Shown here piece by piece: positions 40,954 through 47,792 of a DNA stretch of 64,000 nt. Source of the DNA: Oscillatoriophycideae cyanobacterium NC_groundwater_1537_Pr4_S-0.65um_50_18. GTDB lineage: Bacteria > Cyanobacteriota > Cyanobacteriia > Elainellales > Elainellaceae. Within the stretch, counting starts at the first letter, position 1; each line of letters opens with the position of its first letter. The notes below the pieces were generated by a model, which was not told the DNA's origin, did no database searches, and saw only the letters and a list, made by a program, of their open reading frames with translations. Both the position numbers and the translations under genes were made by a program. Where the stretch lies: NCBI GenBank assembly GCA_016208305.1, contig JACQYI010000009.1, positions 1 through 64,000 on the forward strand. The letters run 5' to 3'.

Positions 40954-41738
40954 GATGCTGCTCCTGCTGCCGCTTCTTCCAACACCCAGTCATAGCCGCG
41001 TTCTTCTAACGCCAAAGCCAGCTCCTTGCCGCCCGTGCGAATGATGCGCCCGTTGGCCATAACATGAATGTAATCGGGAATGATGTAGTCTAGCAATCGC
41101 TGATAGTGGGTAATTACGACGATCGCATTCTCAGCCGTAGAAAGCTGATTGACGCCGCCTGCCACAATTCGTAGGGCATCAATATCTAGCCCTGAATCGG
41201 TCTCATCGAGAATGGCCAACTTTGGTTCTAGCAAAGCCATTTGCAGGATTTCATTGCGCTTCTTTTCGCCACCCGAAAAACCTTCGTTGACGCTACGGCT
41301 GAGGAAGCTGGCATCCATTTTCACCACATCTAGCCTTTGCTGCACCAACTCATCAAAATCAAAAGCATCCAGCTCTTCTTCACCCAAATGCTTGCGCTTG
41401 GAGTTATAGGCAACACGCAAAAAGTCTAGGTTGCTGACTCCAGGGATCTCTAGGGGATATTGAAAGGCCAGAAAAATCCCCGATCGCGCCCTCGCTTCCG
41501 GCTCTAGCTCTAGTAGATTTTGTTCCTGAAACTGAATTTCTCCGCCCGTGACTTCATAGGCCGGATGACCTGCCAAGACTTTAGAAAAAGTGCTTTTCCC
41601 AGAGCCATTCGGCCCCATAATGGCATGAATTTCTCCGGCTTTGACCTCTAGGTTCATGCCCTTGAGAATCGGCGTTTCTCCTACGCTGGCCGTTAGATTC
41701 TTAACAGATAAAACGGTGCTGCTGTTATCAATAATCAT
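40950..41738 (-). CDS. sufC: Fe-S cluster assembly ATPase SufC
   Basis: A 262-residue ABC-type ATPase of the SufBCD complex. Walker [10 protein letters not shown], the signature SGGEKKRNE and Walker [13 protein letters not shown] are intact, and HYQRLLDYI carries the switch His. Not a membrane transporter component. It overlaps sufD by four bases downstream, but is 667 bases from sufB, an unusual gap that contains a MITE-like insertion. Confidence 0.97.
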   Translation of the reverse strand: MIIDNSSTVLSVKNLTASVGETPILKGMNLEVKAGEIHAIMGPNGSGKSTFSKVLAGHPAYEVTGGEIQFQEQNLLELEPEARARSGIFLAFQYPLEIPGVSNLDFLRVAYNSKRKHLGEEELDAFDFDELVQQRLDVVKMDASFLSRSVNEGFSGGEKKRNEILQMALLEPKLAILDETDSGLDIDALRIVAGGVNQLSTAENAIVVITHYQRLLDYIIPDYIHVMANGRIIRTGGKELALALEERGYDWVLEEAAAGAAS

Positions 41739-41928
41739 GCTCTAGCCTTTAACAACTCTAATCACTTACATCTCATCACTTCAGTCGCTAGGACTCATGA
41801 AATAGAAAATCTATGTAAGTTAGGTTAAGACGTAAAACCCAATACCCACATGGGTTTTGCGATCGCCAACCCATCCTACAACTCATTCCACCCACCTAGT
41901 TACATCTGACTGAATCCGCTTCAAAATC

Positions 41929-41956
41929 TTGAATCCGCTGTTTTGAATCCGTTGTT
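41929..41956. repeat. Tandem 14-bp duplication
   Basis: TTGAATCCGCTGTT followed by TTGAATCCGTTGTT, in the sufB-sufC gap; a further TGAATCCGCTT lies 20 bases upstream. Confidence 0.85.
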
Positions 41957-42035
41957 TTAAATACGTCCTACAGACCATGCCCCGAATTCTAAATCTTAAA
42001 AATCTTGAAATGGCAGATAGATTCACTTCACCTTA

Positions 42036-42198
42036 GAGGATGTTTGATAAGTCCAACTATGGGTAGCGAAACGTTTCAGATCCCCCTAAATCCCCCTTAA
42101 AAAGGGGGACTTTGAATTCATTTCCCCCCTTTTTAAGGGGGGGCAGGGGGGATCAACAGGTGCCTAAAATTACAGCCGACCACTTTTTAAACATCCTC
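42036..42198. mobile_element. MITE-like element with terminal inverted repeats
   Basis: A 163-base non-coding element. The ends GAGGATGTTTGATAAGT (42036-42052) and its near-complement ACTTTTTAAACATCCTC (42182-42198) are inverted; it is flanked by TTA on both sides (42033-42035 and 42199-42201), consistent with a 3-bp target duplication as in IS5-type transposition. The interior carries GATCCCCC/GGGGGGATC and CCCTTTTTAAGGGG stretches common in cyanobacterial genomes. It encodes no transposase, so movement would need an enzyme in trans. Confidence 0.8.
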
Positions 42199-42375
42199 TT
42201 AGACCAACTTAACAAAGCAAAAACTGCCGAGAGCTATGCCCATGCAGGTTCTATAAAAATAGCGGTTTCTTTAGAACCAATTACTAACGCCCAAAACTGC
42301 TCTTTCAAGAGCAAGATCTCAATCGGTCTTCGAATGCAGGAGCTTTTGCCTTCAGAAAATTGAGTTCAATTGAAT

Positions 42376-42397
42376 AGGGTGAGCATTGCCCACCCTA
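42376..42397. terminator. Hairpin after sufB
   Basis: TAGGGTGAGC and CCCACCCTA form a short stem nine bases past the sufB stop. It could end part of the sufB transcripts and so split the operon; there is no T-run on the minus strand. Confidence 0.4.
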
Positions 42398-42405
42398 CCA
42401 AGAAA

Positions 42406-43842
42406 TTAACCGACACTGCCTTCAAGCTTGAGACTAAGGAGGCGATCGGCTTCCACCGCAAACTCCATAGGCAGCTGGTTAAACACATCTTTGCAAAAGC
42501 CACTGATAATCATCGAAATCGCGTCTTCTGCCGAAACGCCCCGCTGAGCAAAGTAAAACAACTGGTCTTCCCCAATTTTGGAGGTCGAAGCTTCATGCTC
42601 CACTTTAGCCGTGTTGTTTTGCACTTGAATATAGGGGAAGGTGTTTGCCCCAGCCTGATCGCCAATGAGCATTGAGTCGCACTGGGAATAGTTGCGTGCG
42701 CCGTCTGCCTTAGGTGAAATCTTTACCAGACCCCGATAGCTGTTTTCAGACTGGCCTGCCGAGATGCCTTTAGAAATGATCGTACTGCGCGTATTCTTAC
42801 CAATGTGAACCATTTTGGTGCCTGTGTCGGCTTGCTGGCGGTTGTTGGTCAACGCTACAGAATAAAACTCACCGATCGAATTATCCCCCACCAGCACACA
42901 GCTCGGATACTTCCAGGTAATGGCCGAACCCGTTTCTACCTGTGTCCAGGAAATCTTGGAGCCTACACCCTGGCAAAGGCCACGCTTGGTGACAAAGTTA
43001 TAGATACCGCCTTTGCCCTCTTTGTCTCCGGCATACCAGTTCTGGACGGTGGAGTATTTGATCTCGGCATTGTCGAGCGCCACCAGTTCCACTACAGCCG
43101 CATGTAGCTGATTGGTGTCAAACATGGGAGCAGTACAGCCTTCTAGGTAGCTGACAGAGCTGCCTTCTTCGGCAACAATCAGCGTTCGCTCAAACTGTCC
43201 AGAGTCGCCGTTGTTAATTCGGAAGTAGGTTGATAGCTCCATCGGACATTTTGTGCCCTTGGGAATGTAGACGAAAGAGCCATCGCTAAATACCGCCGAG
43301 TTGAGCGCGGCAAAAAAGTTATCGCCCACTGGAACAACACTGCCCAGATATTTCTGAATTAGTTCAGGATACTCGCGCATCGCTTCCGAAATGGAGCAGA
43401 AAATTACGCCATCCTTTGCCAGCTTTTCTCTGAAGGTTGTAGCCACTGAAACGCTGTCAAAAATGGCATCGACGGCTACGTTAGACAGGCGCTTTTGCTC
43501 TGAAAGCGAAATGCCTAGTTTCTCGAAAGCATCTAGCAAGGTTGGATCAACCTCATCTAGACTGCCGAGCTTTTCTTTTTGCTTGGGAGCCGAGTAGTAG
43601 ATAATTTTTTGATAGTCGATCGCTGGATAGCCCACTTCTGCCCAGTTAGGCTCTGCCATTTTTAGCCATTGACGATAGGCTTTAAGGCGAAACTCCAGCA
43701 TAAACTCAGGCTCGCTTTTCTTCGATGAGATCAGGCGAACCACATCTTCGCTTAAGCCTGCCGGAATCACATCCGATTCAATATCAGTGACGAAGCCGTA
43801 CTTATAAGGTTGGTTGACTAAAGAGGTAACCGTTGTCGTCAT
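42406..43842 (-). CDS. sufB: Fe-S cluster assembly protein SufB
   Basis: A 478-residue scaffold subunit on which Fe-S clusters form. The central and C-terminal beta-helix contain the family motifs [56 protein letters not shown], and [14 protein letters not shown]; the C-terminal [14 protein letters not shown] is also conserved. Length is standard (470-480). It is the first suf structural gene downstream of ftrB on the minus strand, 190 bases away, and the farthest from sufC because of the MITE insertion. Confidence 0.98.
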   Translation of the reverse strand: MTTTVTSLVNQPYKYGFVTDIESDVIPAGLSEDVVRLISSKKSEPEFMLEFRLKAYRQWLKMAEPNWAEVGYPAIDYQKIIYYSAPKQKEKLGSLDEVDPTLLDAFEKLGISLSEQKRLSNVAVDAIFDSVSVATTFREKLAKDGVIFCSISEAMREYPELIQKYLGSVVPVGDNFFAALNSAVFSDGSFVYIPKGTKCPMELSTYFRINNGDSGQFERTLIVAEEGSSVSYLEGCTAPMFDTNQLHAAVVELVALDNAEIKYSTVQNWYAGDKEGKGGIYNFVTKRGLCQGVGSKISWTQVETGSAITWKYPSCVLVGDNSIGEFYSVALTNNRQQADTGTKMVHIGKNTRSTIISKGISAGQSENSYRGLVKISPKADGARNYSQCDSMLIGDQAGANTFPYIQVQNNTAKVEHEASTSKIGEDQLFYFAQRGVSAEDAISMIISGFCKDVFNQLPMEFAVEADRLLSLKLEGSVG

Positions 43843-44003
43843 AGTGGCTGGGGGGTGGCTGTGTTCTCTCGATCGCTAACAAAAGAGGATTAAAACTTAA
43901 ATTCTTAAACCTGACTCCTCAAATCTTGACTTCTCAAATACAAGAGAGGCAAACTTCAGACTCATTGCAATACTCATTACAAACTCAGTAGAGTGCTGCT
44001 TCA

Positions 44004-44022
44004 GGCGGACAGAGCGTCCGCC
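44004..44022. other. Hairpin between sufB and ftrB
   Basis: GGCGGAC (44004-44010) and GTCCGCC (44016-44022) form a 7-bp stem with loop AGAGC, ten bases past the ftrB stop. Confidence 0.5.
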
Positions 44023-44032
44023 CTACATAACA

Positions 44033-44395
44033 TCAACAGTGGTTGGTCGTCGCCCGGATCTCGTCAAAGCCAATTTCTTGCTGCTCACCTGCAAAATCAT
44101 TGTCGGGGGTGAGAAACAGCATACAGTGACACTCTTTGCGCTCTCGCATGGGGACACAGGGGCAATTCCAGTAGGCAGCAGCAGCTTCTGCAACCTTGTC
44201 TTCATAGTGCCGACAGGGACACAGGGGAGCGCCCAAATCATCCTTATGCTTTGCCAAACCTTCAATCACAACGGCCGTGACGCTTGGATCGACACAAAAG
44301 TAAGTGTCTGTCCGCTTGGCATAGCTTTCGGAAAAGCTGCGCATTAGCTCTAAATTTTTATCTGATGCTTGGGTGGTTTGTGAGGTTGTGTTCAT
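44033..44395 (-). CDS. ftrB: Ferredoxin:thioredoxin reductase, catalytic beta subunit
   Basis: A 120-residue subunit carrying the 4Fe-4S cluster and redox-active disulfide that reduce thioredoxin with ferredoxin electrons in light-dependent redox control. The signature cysteines are all present: one in FCVDP, CPCRHYEDK, NCPCVPMRERKECHCMLFL. Length matches the family. Its start is 57 bases from the nearer SufR operator (44452), with the second at 44492; sufB follows 190 bases downstream on the same strand. This placement suggests that ftrB, a Fe-S enzyme, shares the suf promoter; this is inference. Confidence 0.97.
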   Translation of the reverse strand: MNTTSQTTQASDKNLELMRSFSESYAKRTDTYFCVDPSVTAVVIEGLAKHKDDLGAPLCPCRHYEDKVAEAAAAYWNCPCVPMRERKECHCMLFLTPDNDFAGEQQEIGFDEIRATTNHC

Positions 44396-44451
44396 CTCAA
44401 GGAGTTCATCTCAATAGAGCGAGAGGGTGACCAATAGCTTTATAATTAAAA

Positions 44452-44465
44452 CAACTTGGCTGTTG
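44452..44465. promoter_or_regulatory. SufR operator, site 1
   Basis: CAAC-TTGGCT-GTTG matches the known SufR operator pattern CAAC-N6-GTTG exactly. It is 57 bases upstream of ftrB and about 250 upstream of sufR, in the shared gap. Confidence 0.85.
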
Positions 44466-44491
44466 CGTAAGTACATTCTAAAGCACTTTAG

Positions 44492-44505
44492 CAACAAAAA
44501 AGTTG
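44492..44505. promoter_or_regulatory. SufR operator, site 2
   Basis: CAAC-AAAAAA-GTTG, a second exact CAAC-N6-GTTG match, centred 40 bases from site 1 (about four helical turns), placing both on the same DNA face. Two sites with this arrangement are consistent with cooperative control of both directions. Confidence 0.85.
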
Positions 44506-44660
44506 TTAAAGTCAAAAACCAGCTTTTTTAGTCTACTATTTTGCCTGGACGCTCTGAGACGATCGCCGAAACTTTCTGAAGCTCCCTGAAAGCTAAAATC
44601 TGAGAACTAAGATCCCAAAAGCAAAAAACAGTCTGGAAGCTAAGATAACCTGGACGCCAA

Positions 44661-44705
44661 GACACTGGAAGCTAAGACACTGGAAGCTAAGACATTGGAA
44701 GCTAA
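44661..44705. repeat. Three-unit 15-bp tandem repeat before sufR
   Basis: Three copies of GACACTGGAAGCTAA (third with one change), directly before the sufR ATG; two diverged 17-base copies precede. The array is in frame with sufR and open back to a TAA at 44641, encoding repeated LEAKT. Confidence 0.9.
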
Positions 44706-44712
44706 GACAGCC

Positions 44713-45390
44713 ATGACCGCTACGCAGCAACCTTCCACGAAACAACACATTCTGAATCACCTGCTAAAGCAAGGTCACGCCACTGCACAAGATCTTGCCC
44801 ATCAGCTAGAAATTAGCGCTCAAGCCACGCGTCGGCATCTCAAAGATTTGGAAGATGAAGGACTCATTCATCATGAAGCTATTCAGGTGGGCATGGGTCG
44901 TCCTAACTATATCTATAAGCTGAGTCAGATCGGACATGACCAATTTCCCGATCGCTATGACGAATTTGCCGTTTCCCTGCTGACGACGCTAGCGGCAACC
45001 GTTGATAAAAAACAGTTCAGCGATATTTTGCGTAAACAGTGGGAGCAAAAAGCCTTAGAGTATCGCGATCGCCTAGGCAGCGGCTCTTTACAAGAGCGAG
45101 TAGCGGCTTTGGTTAAAATTCGCCGTGCTGAAGGCTACATGGCAGAATGGCATTTGGTTGATGCTGAGAAGCTCGATGCAGCAGGGATTGACGCTAAAGA
45201 GATGGCCGCTCCCCACTATGTGATTACAGAATACAATTGCGCCATTTCTCAAATCGCTGAATCGTTTCCTAGCGTTTGTGGACATGAGCTAGAAATGTTT
45301 GAACTGGCGCTGGAAGGCTGCAAGGTAGAACGAACCCACTGGATGGTAGGGGGCGAACACCAGTGCGGTTATCTGATACGGGTCAAGTAA
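44713..45390 (+). CDS. sufR: Fe-S cluster biosynthesis repressor SufR
   Basis: A 225-residue DeoR/ArsR-like repressor that binds an Fe-S cluster and represses suf when clusters suffice. The N-terminal winged helix (HILNHLLKQGHATAQDLAHQLEISAQATRRHLKDLEDEGL) is followed by a C-terminal cluster-binding part with Cys in VITEYNCAI, SVCGHELEMF, EGCKVERTHWMVGGEHQCGY: the four cysteines typical of SufR. The ATG at 44713 gives the family's usual N-terminus; a TTG at 44695 and open frame further upstream exist. It is divergent from ftrB-sufBCDS across two SufR operators. Confidence 0.95.
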   Translation: MTATQQPSTKQHILNHLLKQGHATAQDLAHQLEISAQATRRHLKDLEDEGLIHHEAIQVGMGRPNYIYKLSQIGHDQFPDRYDEFAVSLLTTLAATVDKKQFSDILRKQWEQKALEYRDRLGSGSLQERVAALVKIRRAEGYMAEWHLVDAEKLDAAGIDAKEMAAPHYVITEYNCAISQIAESFPSVCGHELEMFELALEGCKVERTHWMVGGEHQCGYLIRVK

Positions 45391-45406
45391 TGCGGTGTTG
45401 CTCAGT

Positions 45407-45498
45407 CTCAGTCGATCGCAAATTAGGGTTTTGTGGCGCGCGGAGCGCCTTTGTAATCCAGCTTTTAGAAAAATAGGAGGACTTTGCGATCGACTGAG
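45407..45498. repeat. Inverted-repeat element between sufR and cupin gene
   Basis: CTCAGTCGATCGCAAA (45407-45422) is repeated as its exact complement at 45483-45498, 16 bp, with a 60-base interior that contains GGCGCGCGGAGCGCC. It resembles a tiny non-coding element; part of its interior recurs in the terminator at 49958. No target duplication was found. Confidence 0.7.
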
Positions 45499-45557
45499 TC
45501 TCAATGTGAGTTTTAGGGGAAATGGTCTTGTTAAAGCAGTCAGAGGCTTGTAAAACA

Positions 45558-45917
45558 ATGGAAAAGGTCAACCTCGCAGATAAACTCAGCCTGTTTCACG
45601 ATCACTGGAATCCTCATGTGGTGGGCGAACTTAACGGGCAGCAATTAAAGCTTGTTAAGTTTCAAGGCGAATTTGTCTGGCATCATCATGAGCAAGAAGA
45701 TGAAATGTTTTTGGTGGTCAAAGGCAGCTTTCAGATGGAGTTTCGAGAGCGCACGGTTGAAATGAAGGAAGGCGAATTTATTGTCGTGCCTAGGGGCGTT
45801 GAGCATCGTCCTGTCGCGGCTGAAGAAGTCCATGTGATGCTGTTTGAGCCTGCCTCGGTACTCAACACAGGCAATGTGCAAAATGAGCTGACCGTGCCAG
45901 AGTTAAATAAAATTTAG
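45558..45917 (+). CDS. Cupin-domain protein
   Basis: A 119-residue single-domain cupin. Metal-binding motif 1 is seen as VWHHHEQEDEMFLVVKGSF (His-His-x-x-x-x-Glu) and motif 2 as GEFIVVPRGVEHRPVA (with His). Such cupins bind Fe or Mn and act as isomerases, dioxygenases or sugar-binding proteins; no substrate can be told. The start at 45558 keeps the usual length; the frame extends to 45522. GAGG stands about 11 bases before the ATG. Confidence 0.88.
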   Translation: MEKVNLADKLSLFHDHWNPHVVGELNGQQLKLVKFQGEFVWHHHEQEDEMFLVVKGSFQMEFRERTVEMKEGEFIVVPRGVEHRPVAAEEVHVMLFEPASVLNTGNVQNELTVPELNKI

Positions 45918-46067
45918 GGCAGTCTTCAGAAAGCCATGATGTGGGGTTAGGTCGGTAAAGCCTAGACGGGAACATGCCTGAGGCATCATGGCAACGGCCT
46001 AATTTACCCCTACGATAGGTAAGCCCAAAAGCTGGACTTGCAAAAATCTGAGGACATCGTTTGAACT

Positions 46068-46469
46068 ATGTTTGATCAACCTTCAACGCCAGAGTTTTTG
46101 ACCTTTGAGGAGGTAGCTGAGGTCGATAAAGCCTTACTCACCTCACGAGAAAAGTTTTCTGCTCGAGTTGCGCTGTACTCTCTCCGATCGCTCAAGCTAA
46201 TCGCCCAAAGATATGAGATGGCGATCGCTGATCTGAGTCCGCAGCAGATTGCTGACTGGGTTGCAGCCGATCCCATTTTTCAGGCCAATCCCGCCTTTGA
46301 TGAAGGCTTTAAGGGTTTCTTTACGCAACTTGTCATCTCATCGCTGAAGCCGCTAAAGCAGGTTGCGCTCAGAGAAAATGGGGCGATCGAGAACTTGACC
46401 GTTCCCCAAGTCCTGGCTTGGTTTGAGCAAGAAGCCAAGCTGCGGCTTGAAAACAGCTCACCTCAATAG
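46068..46469 (+). CDS. Hypothetical protein (133 residues)
   Basis: A soluble, largely helical 133-residue protein without recognised motif. It begins MFDQPSTPEFLTFEEVAEV, has two similar halves of about 55 residues, each with LKxLxxVAL/IAQRYE-like helices ending in a SPQQIADWV or TVPQVLAWF segment, which suggests an internal duplication. GAGGA precedes the ATG. No neighbour clarifies its role. Confidence 0.65.
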   Translation: MFDQPSTPEFLTFEEVAEVDKALLTSREKFSARVALYSLRSLKLIAQRYEMAIADLSPQQIADWVAADPIFQANPAFDEGFKGFFTQLVISSLKPLKQVALRENGAIENLTVPQVLAWFEQEAKLRLENSSPQ

Positions 46470-46500
46470 GATGTAAAACGGAAATTTACGAACCAGGCGT

Positions 46501-47235
46501 TTAGGACTGGATAGGCTCTGGAATGACGTTGAGCCGCCCTTGGCAGAAAAGGTGTCCATTTTCCACCCGCAATTGACGCAGATTGACCTCTGTTCCCAAG
46601 TCAGCCTCGTACTGCTCAAACGCTTCTAACGGTGTGCCTTGCTCTGCATTGGGAGAGGGCAGCCATTCTGGGCGATCGAACCGTAGACGAGAACCCTCGA
46701 TCGCCACTAGCCCTGTTCGCAGCGTAAACGGAATACTTTGGTCTGCCACCATTAGCTGAAGCGTCACAATCAGGCGATCGCCCTGCAAAACTAACTCTGG
46801 CGAGTGGAAATCGGTAAGGCGATCGCCCCACAGCTCTGTATGGGGATCAAGAAGACTAGACCGCAACAGAGGCAACAGCGTTTCTTGCAAAGCTTGACCC
46901 AGCAAGGAAGACTTTAGAGAAGCGTTCAGATCCGCTTGAGAAAGCTGAACCTCTGCCTCAATGGGAATTGCAGCCAATAACCTCAAAGGCTTTCCCTGCA
47001 AAACTTGACTGAGATTAATCCGAATTTCTCCTGCTGTTAGGGCAACCTGTGCAATGTGGATGCCCCGGTAGACGGCCTGTTGAGCCGTAACCTCAACTCC
47101 TGGAATACATCCCGTCAGAATCTGGCGATCGCTCCCTGCAATTTGAAAGGCGAGATGGGCGATCGACTCCACTTGAGATCTGAGCCACAGCCAGATGGCA
47201 GGAGACAAGACCTTGCTGATTAATCGACTCGGCAT
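46501..47235 (-). CDS. DUF2993 (LmeA-type) lipid-binding protein
   Basis: A 244-residue protein. Residues about 40-140 (CIPGVEVTAQQAVYRGIHIAQVALTAGEIRINLSQVLQGKPLRL) match the LmeA-like DUF2993 pattern: tubular lipid-binding domains of cyanobacteria and actinobacteria. The N-terminus (SRLISKVLSPAIWLWLR) is hydrophobic but has no clear signal cleavage site, so membrane association is uncertain. No operon partner; it is convergent with the gene at 46068, ending 32 bases apart. Confidence 0.75.
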   Translation of the reverse strand: MPSRLISKVLSPAIWLWLRSQVESIAHLAFQIAGSDRQILTGCIPGVEVTAQQAVYRGIHIAQVALTAGEIRINLSQVLQGKPLRLLAAIPIEAEVQLSQADLNASLKSSLLGQALQETLLPLLRSSLLDPHTELWGDRLTDFHSPELVLQGDRLIVTLQLMVADQSIPFTLRTGLVAIEGSRLRFDRPEWLPSPNAEQGTPLEAFEQYEADLGTEVNLRQLRVENGHLFCQGRLNVIPEPIQS

Positions 47236-47792
47236 AACCTACTCAAAGCAGTCTTCAAAGCTTACCCACCAAAAATCGGCAAAATAATGCATGAGTAAAT
47301 ATACTCACCATTAATCATCATAGCTTAGGCAGAATCGCCTTTTTCTAAATGTCATGGAAAGCTAACATAATGCCGTTTTGCCAGCAGGCCGATAAAATTT
47401 CTAATGTCAAGCTTTCATGACATTACGATCCCCGTTTTTCCTGCAATTCCATAAAACGTCCTAGAATCGGGCAGCTCAGCCTCTTGCTTCCCAGAGGAAT
47501 TTTCTGCACTATGTTAGGTACAGATCTGATCCCCACGATCCCAAAGAAAATCGATGGAATTGTCTAAATCTGTGCTGTTTAACTCTTTTGACCTATGACG
47601 TTTCATCTGATACAGCCCTTTATGACTCAAGGCTCTGTGATTTTTACTGATGGGGCATGCCAGACCAAAGGCTAATTTGGGGCAGTTTTTGAGGACTTAA
47701 TAGGTCGCTACTGCGATCGCACTGCTGCTTAAGCTTGCTATTAACTCTGAATCAATATTTGAATCACATTTGAACAACCGGAGGTATGTTTT
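47236..47792. other. Promoter gap before the repeat-protein gene
   Basis: 557 AT-rich bases without a convincing gene. The final stretch carries GGAGG (47780-47784), an excellent ribosome site for the gene at 47793. No repeats or hairpins of note were seen. Confidence 0.5.

Larger units (their letters stand above)
41739..42405. other. Interrupted sufB-sufC gap
   Basis: 667 bases between sufB and sufC, otherwise closely linked genes. It contains a 14-bp tandem duplication (41929-41956), a MITE-like element (42036-42198) and a short hairpin (42376-42397). The plus-strand ORF 42112-42363 starts inside the MITE; its last 54 codons are not recognised. Confidence 0.7.
44396..44712. other. sufR-ftrB intergenic control region
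   Basis: A 317-base divergent gap holding two SufR operators (44452-44465 and 44492-44505), a run of 15-bp repeats near the sufR start (44661-44705) and T/A-rich promoter-like sequence between them. No other gene is visible. Confidence 0.8.

Noticed and set aside
44640-44710. CRISPR-like repeat before sufR
   Set aside because: Units are only 15 bp with no spacers; a simple tandem array.
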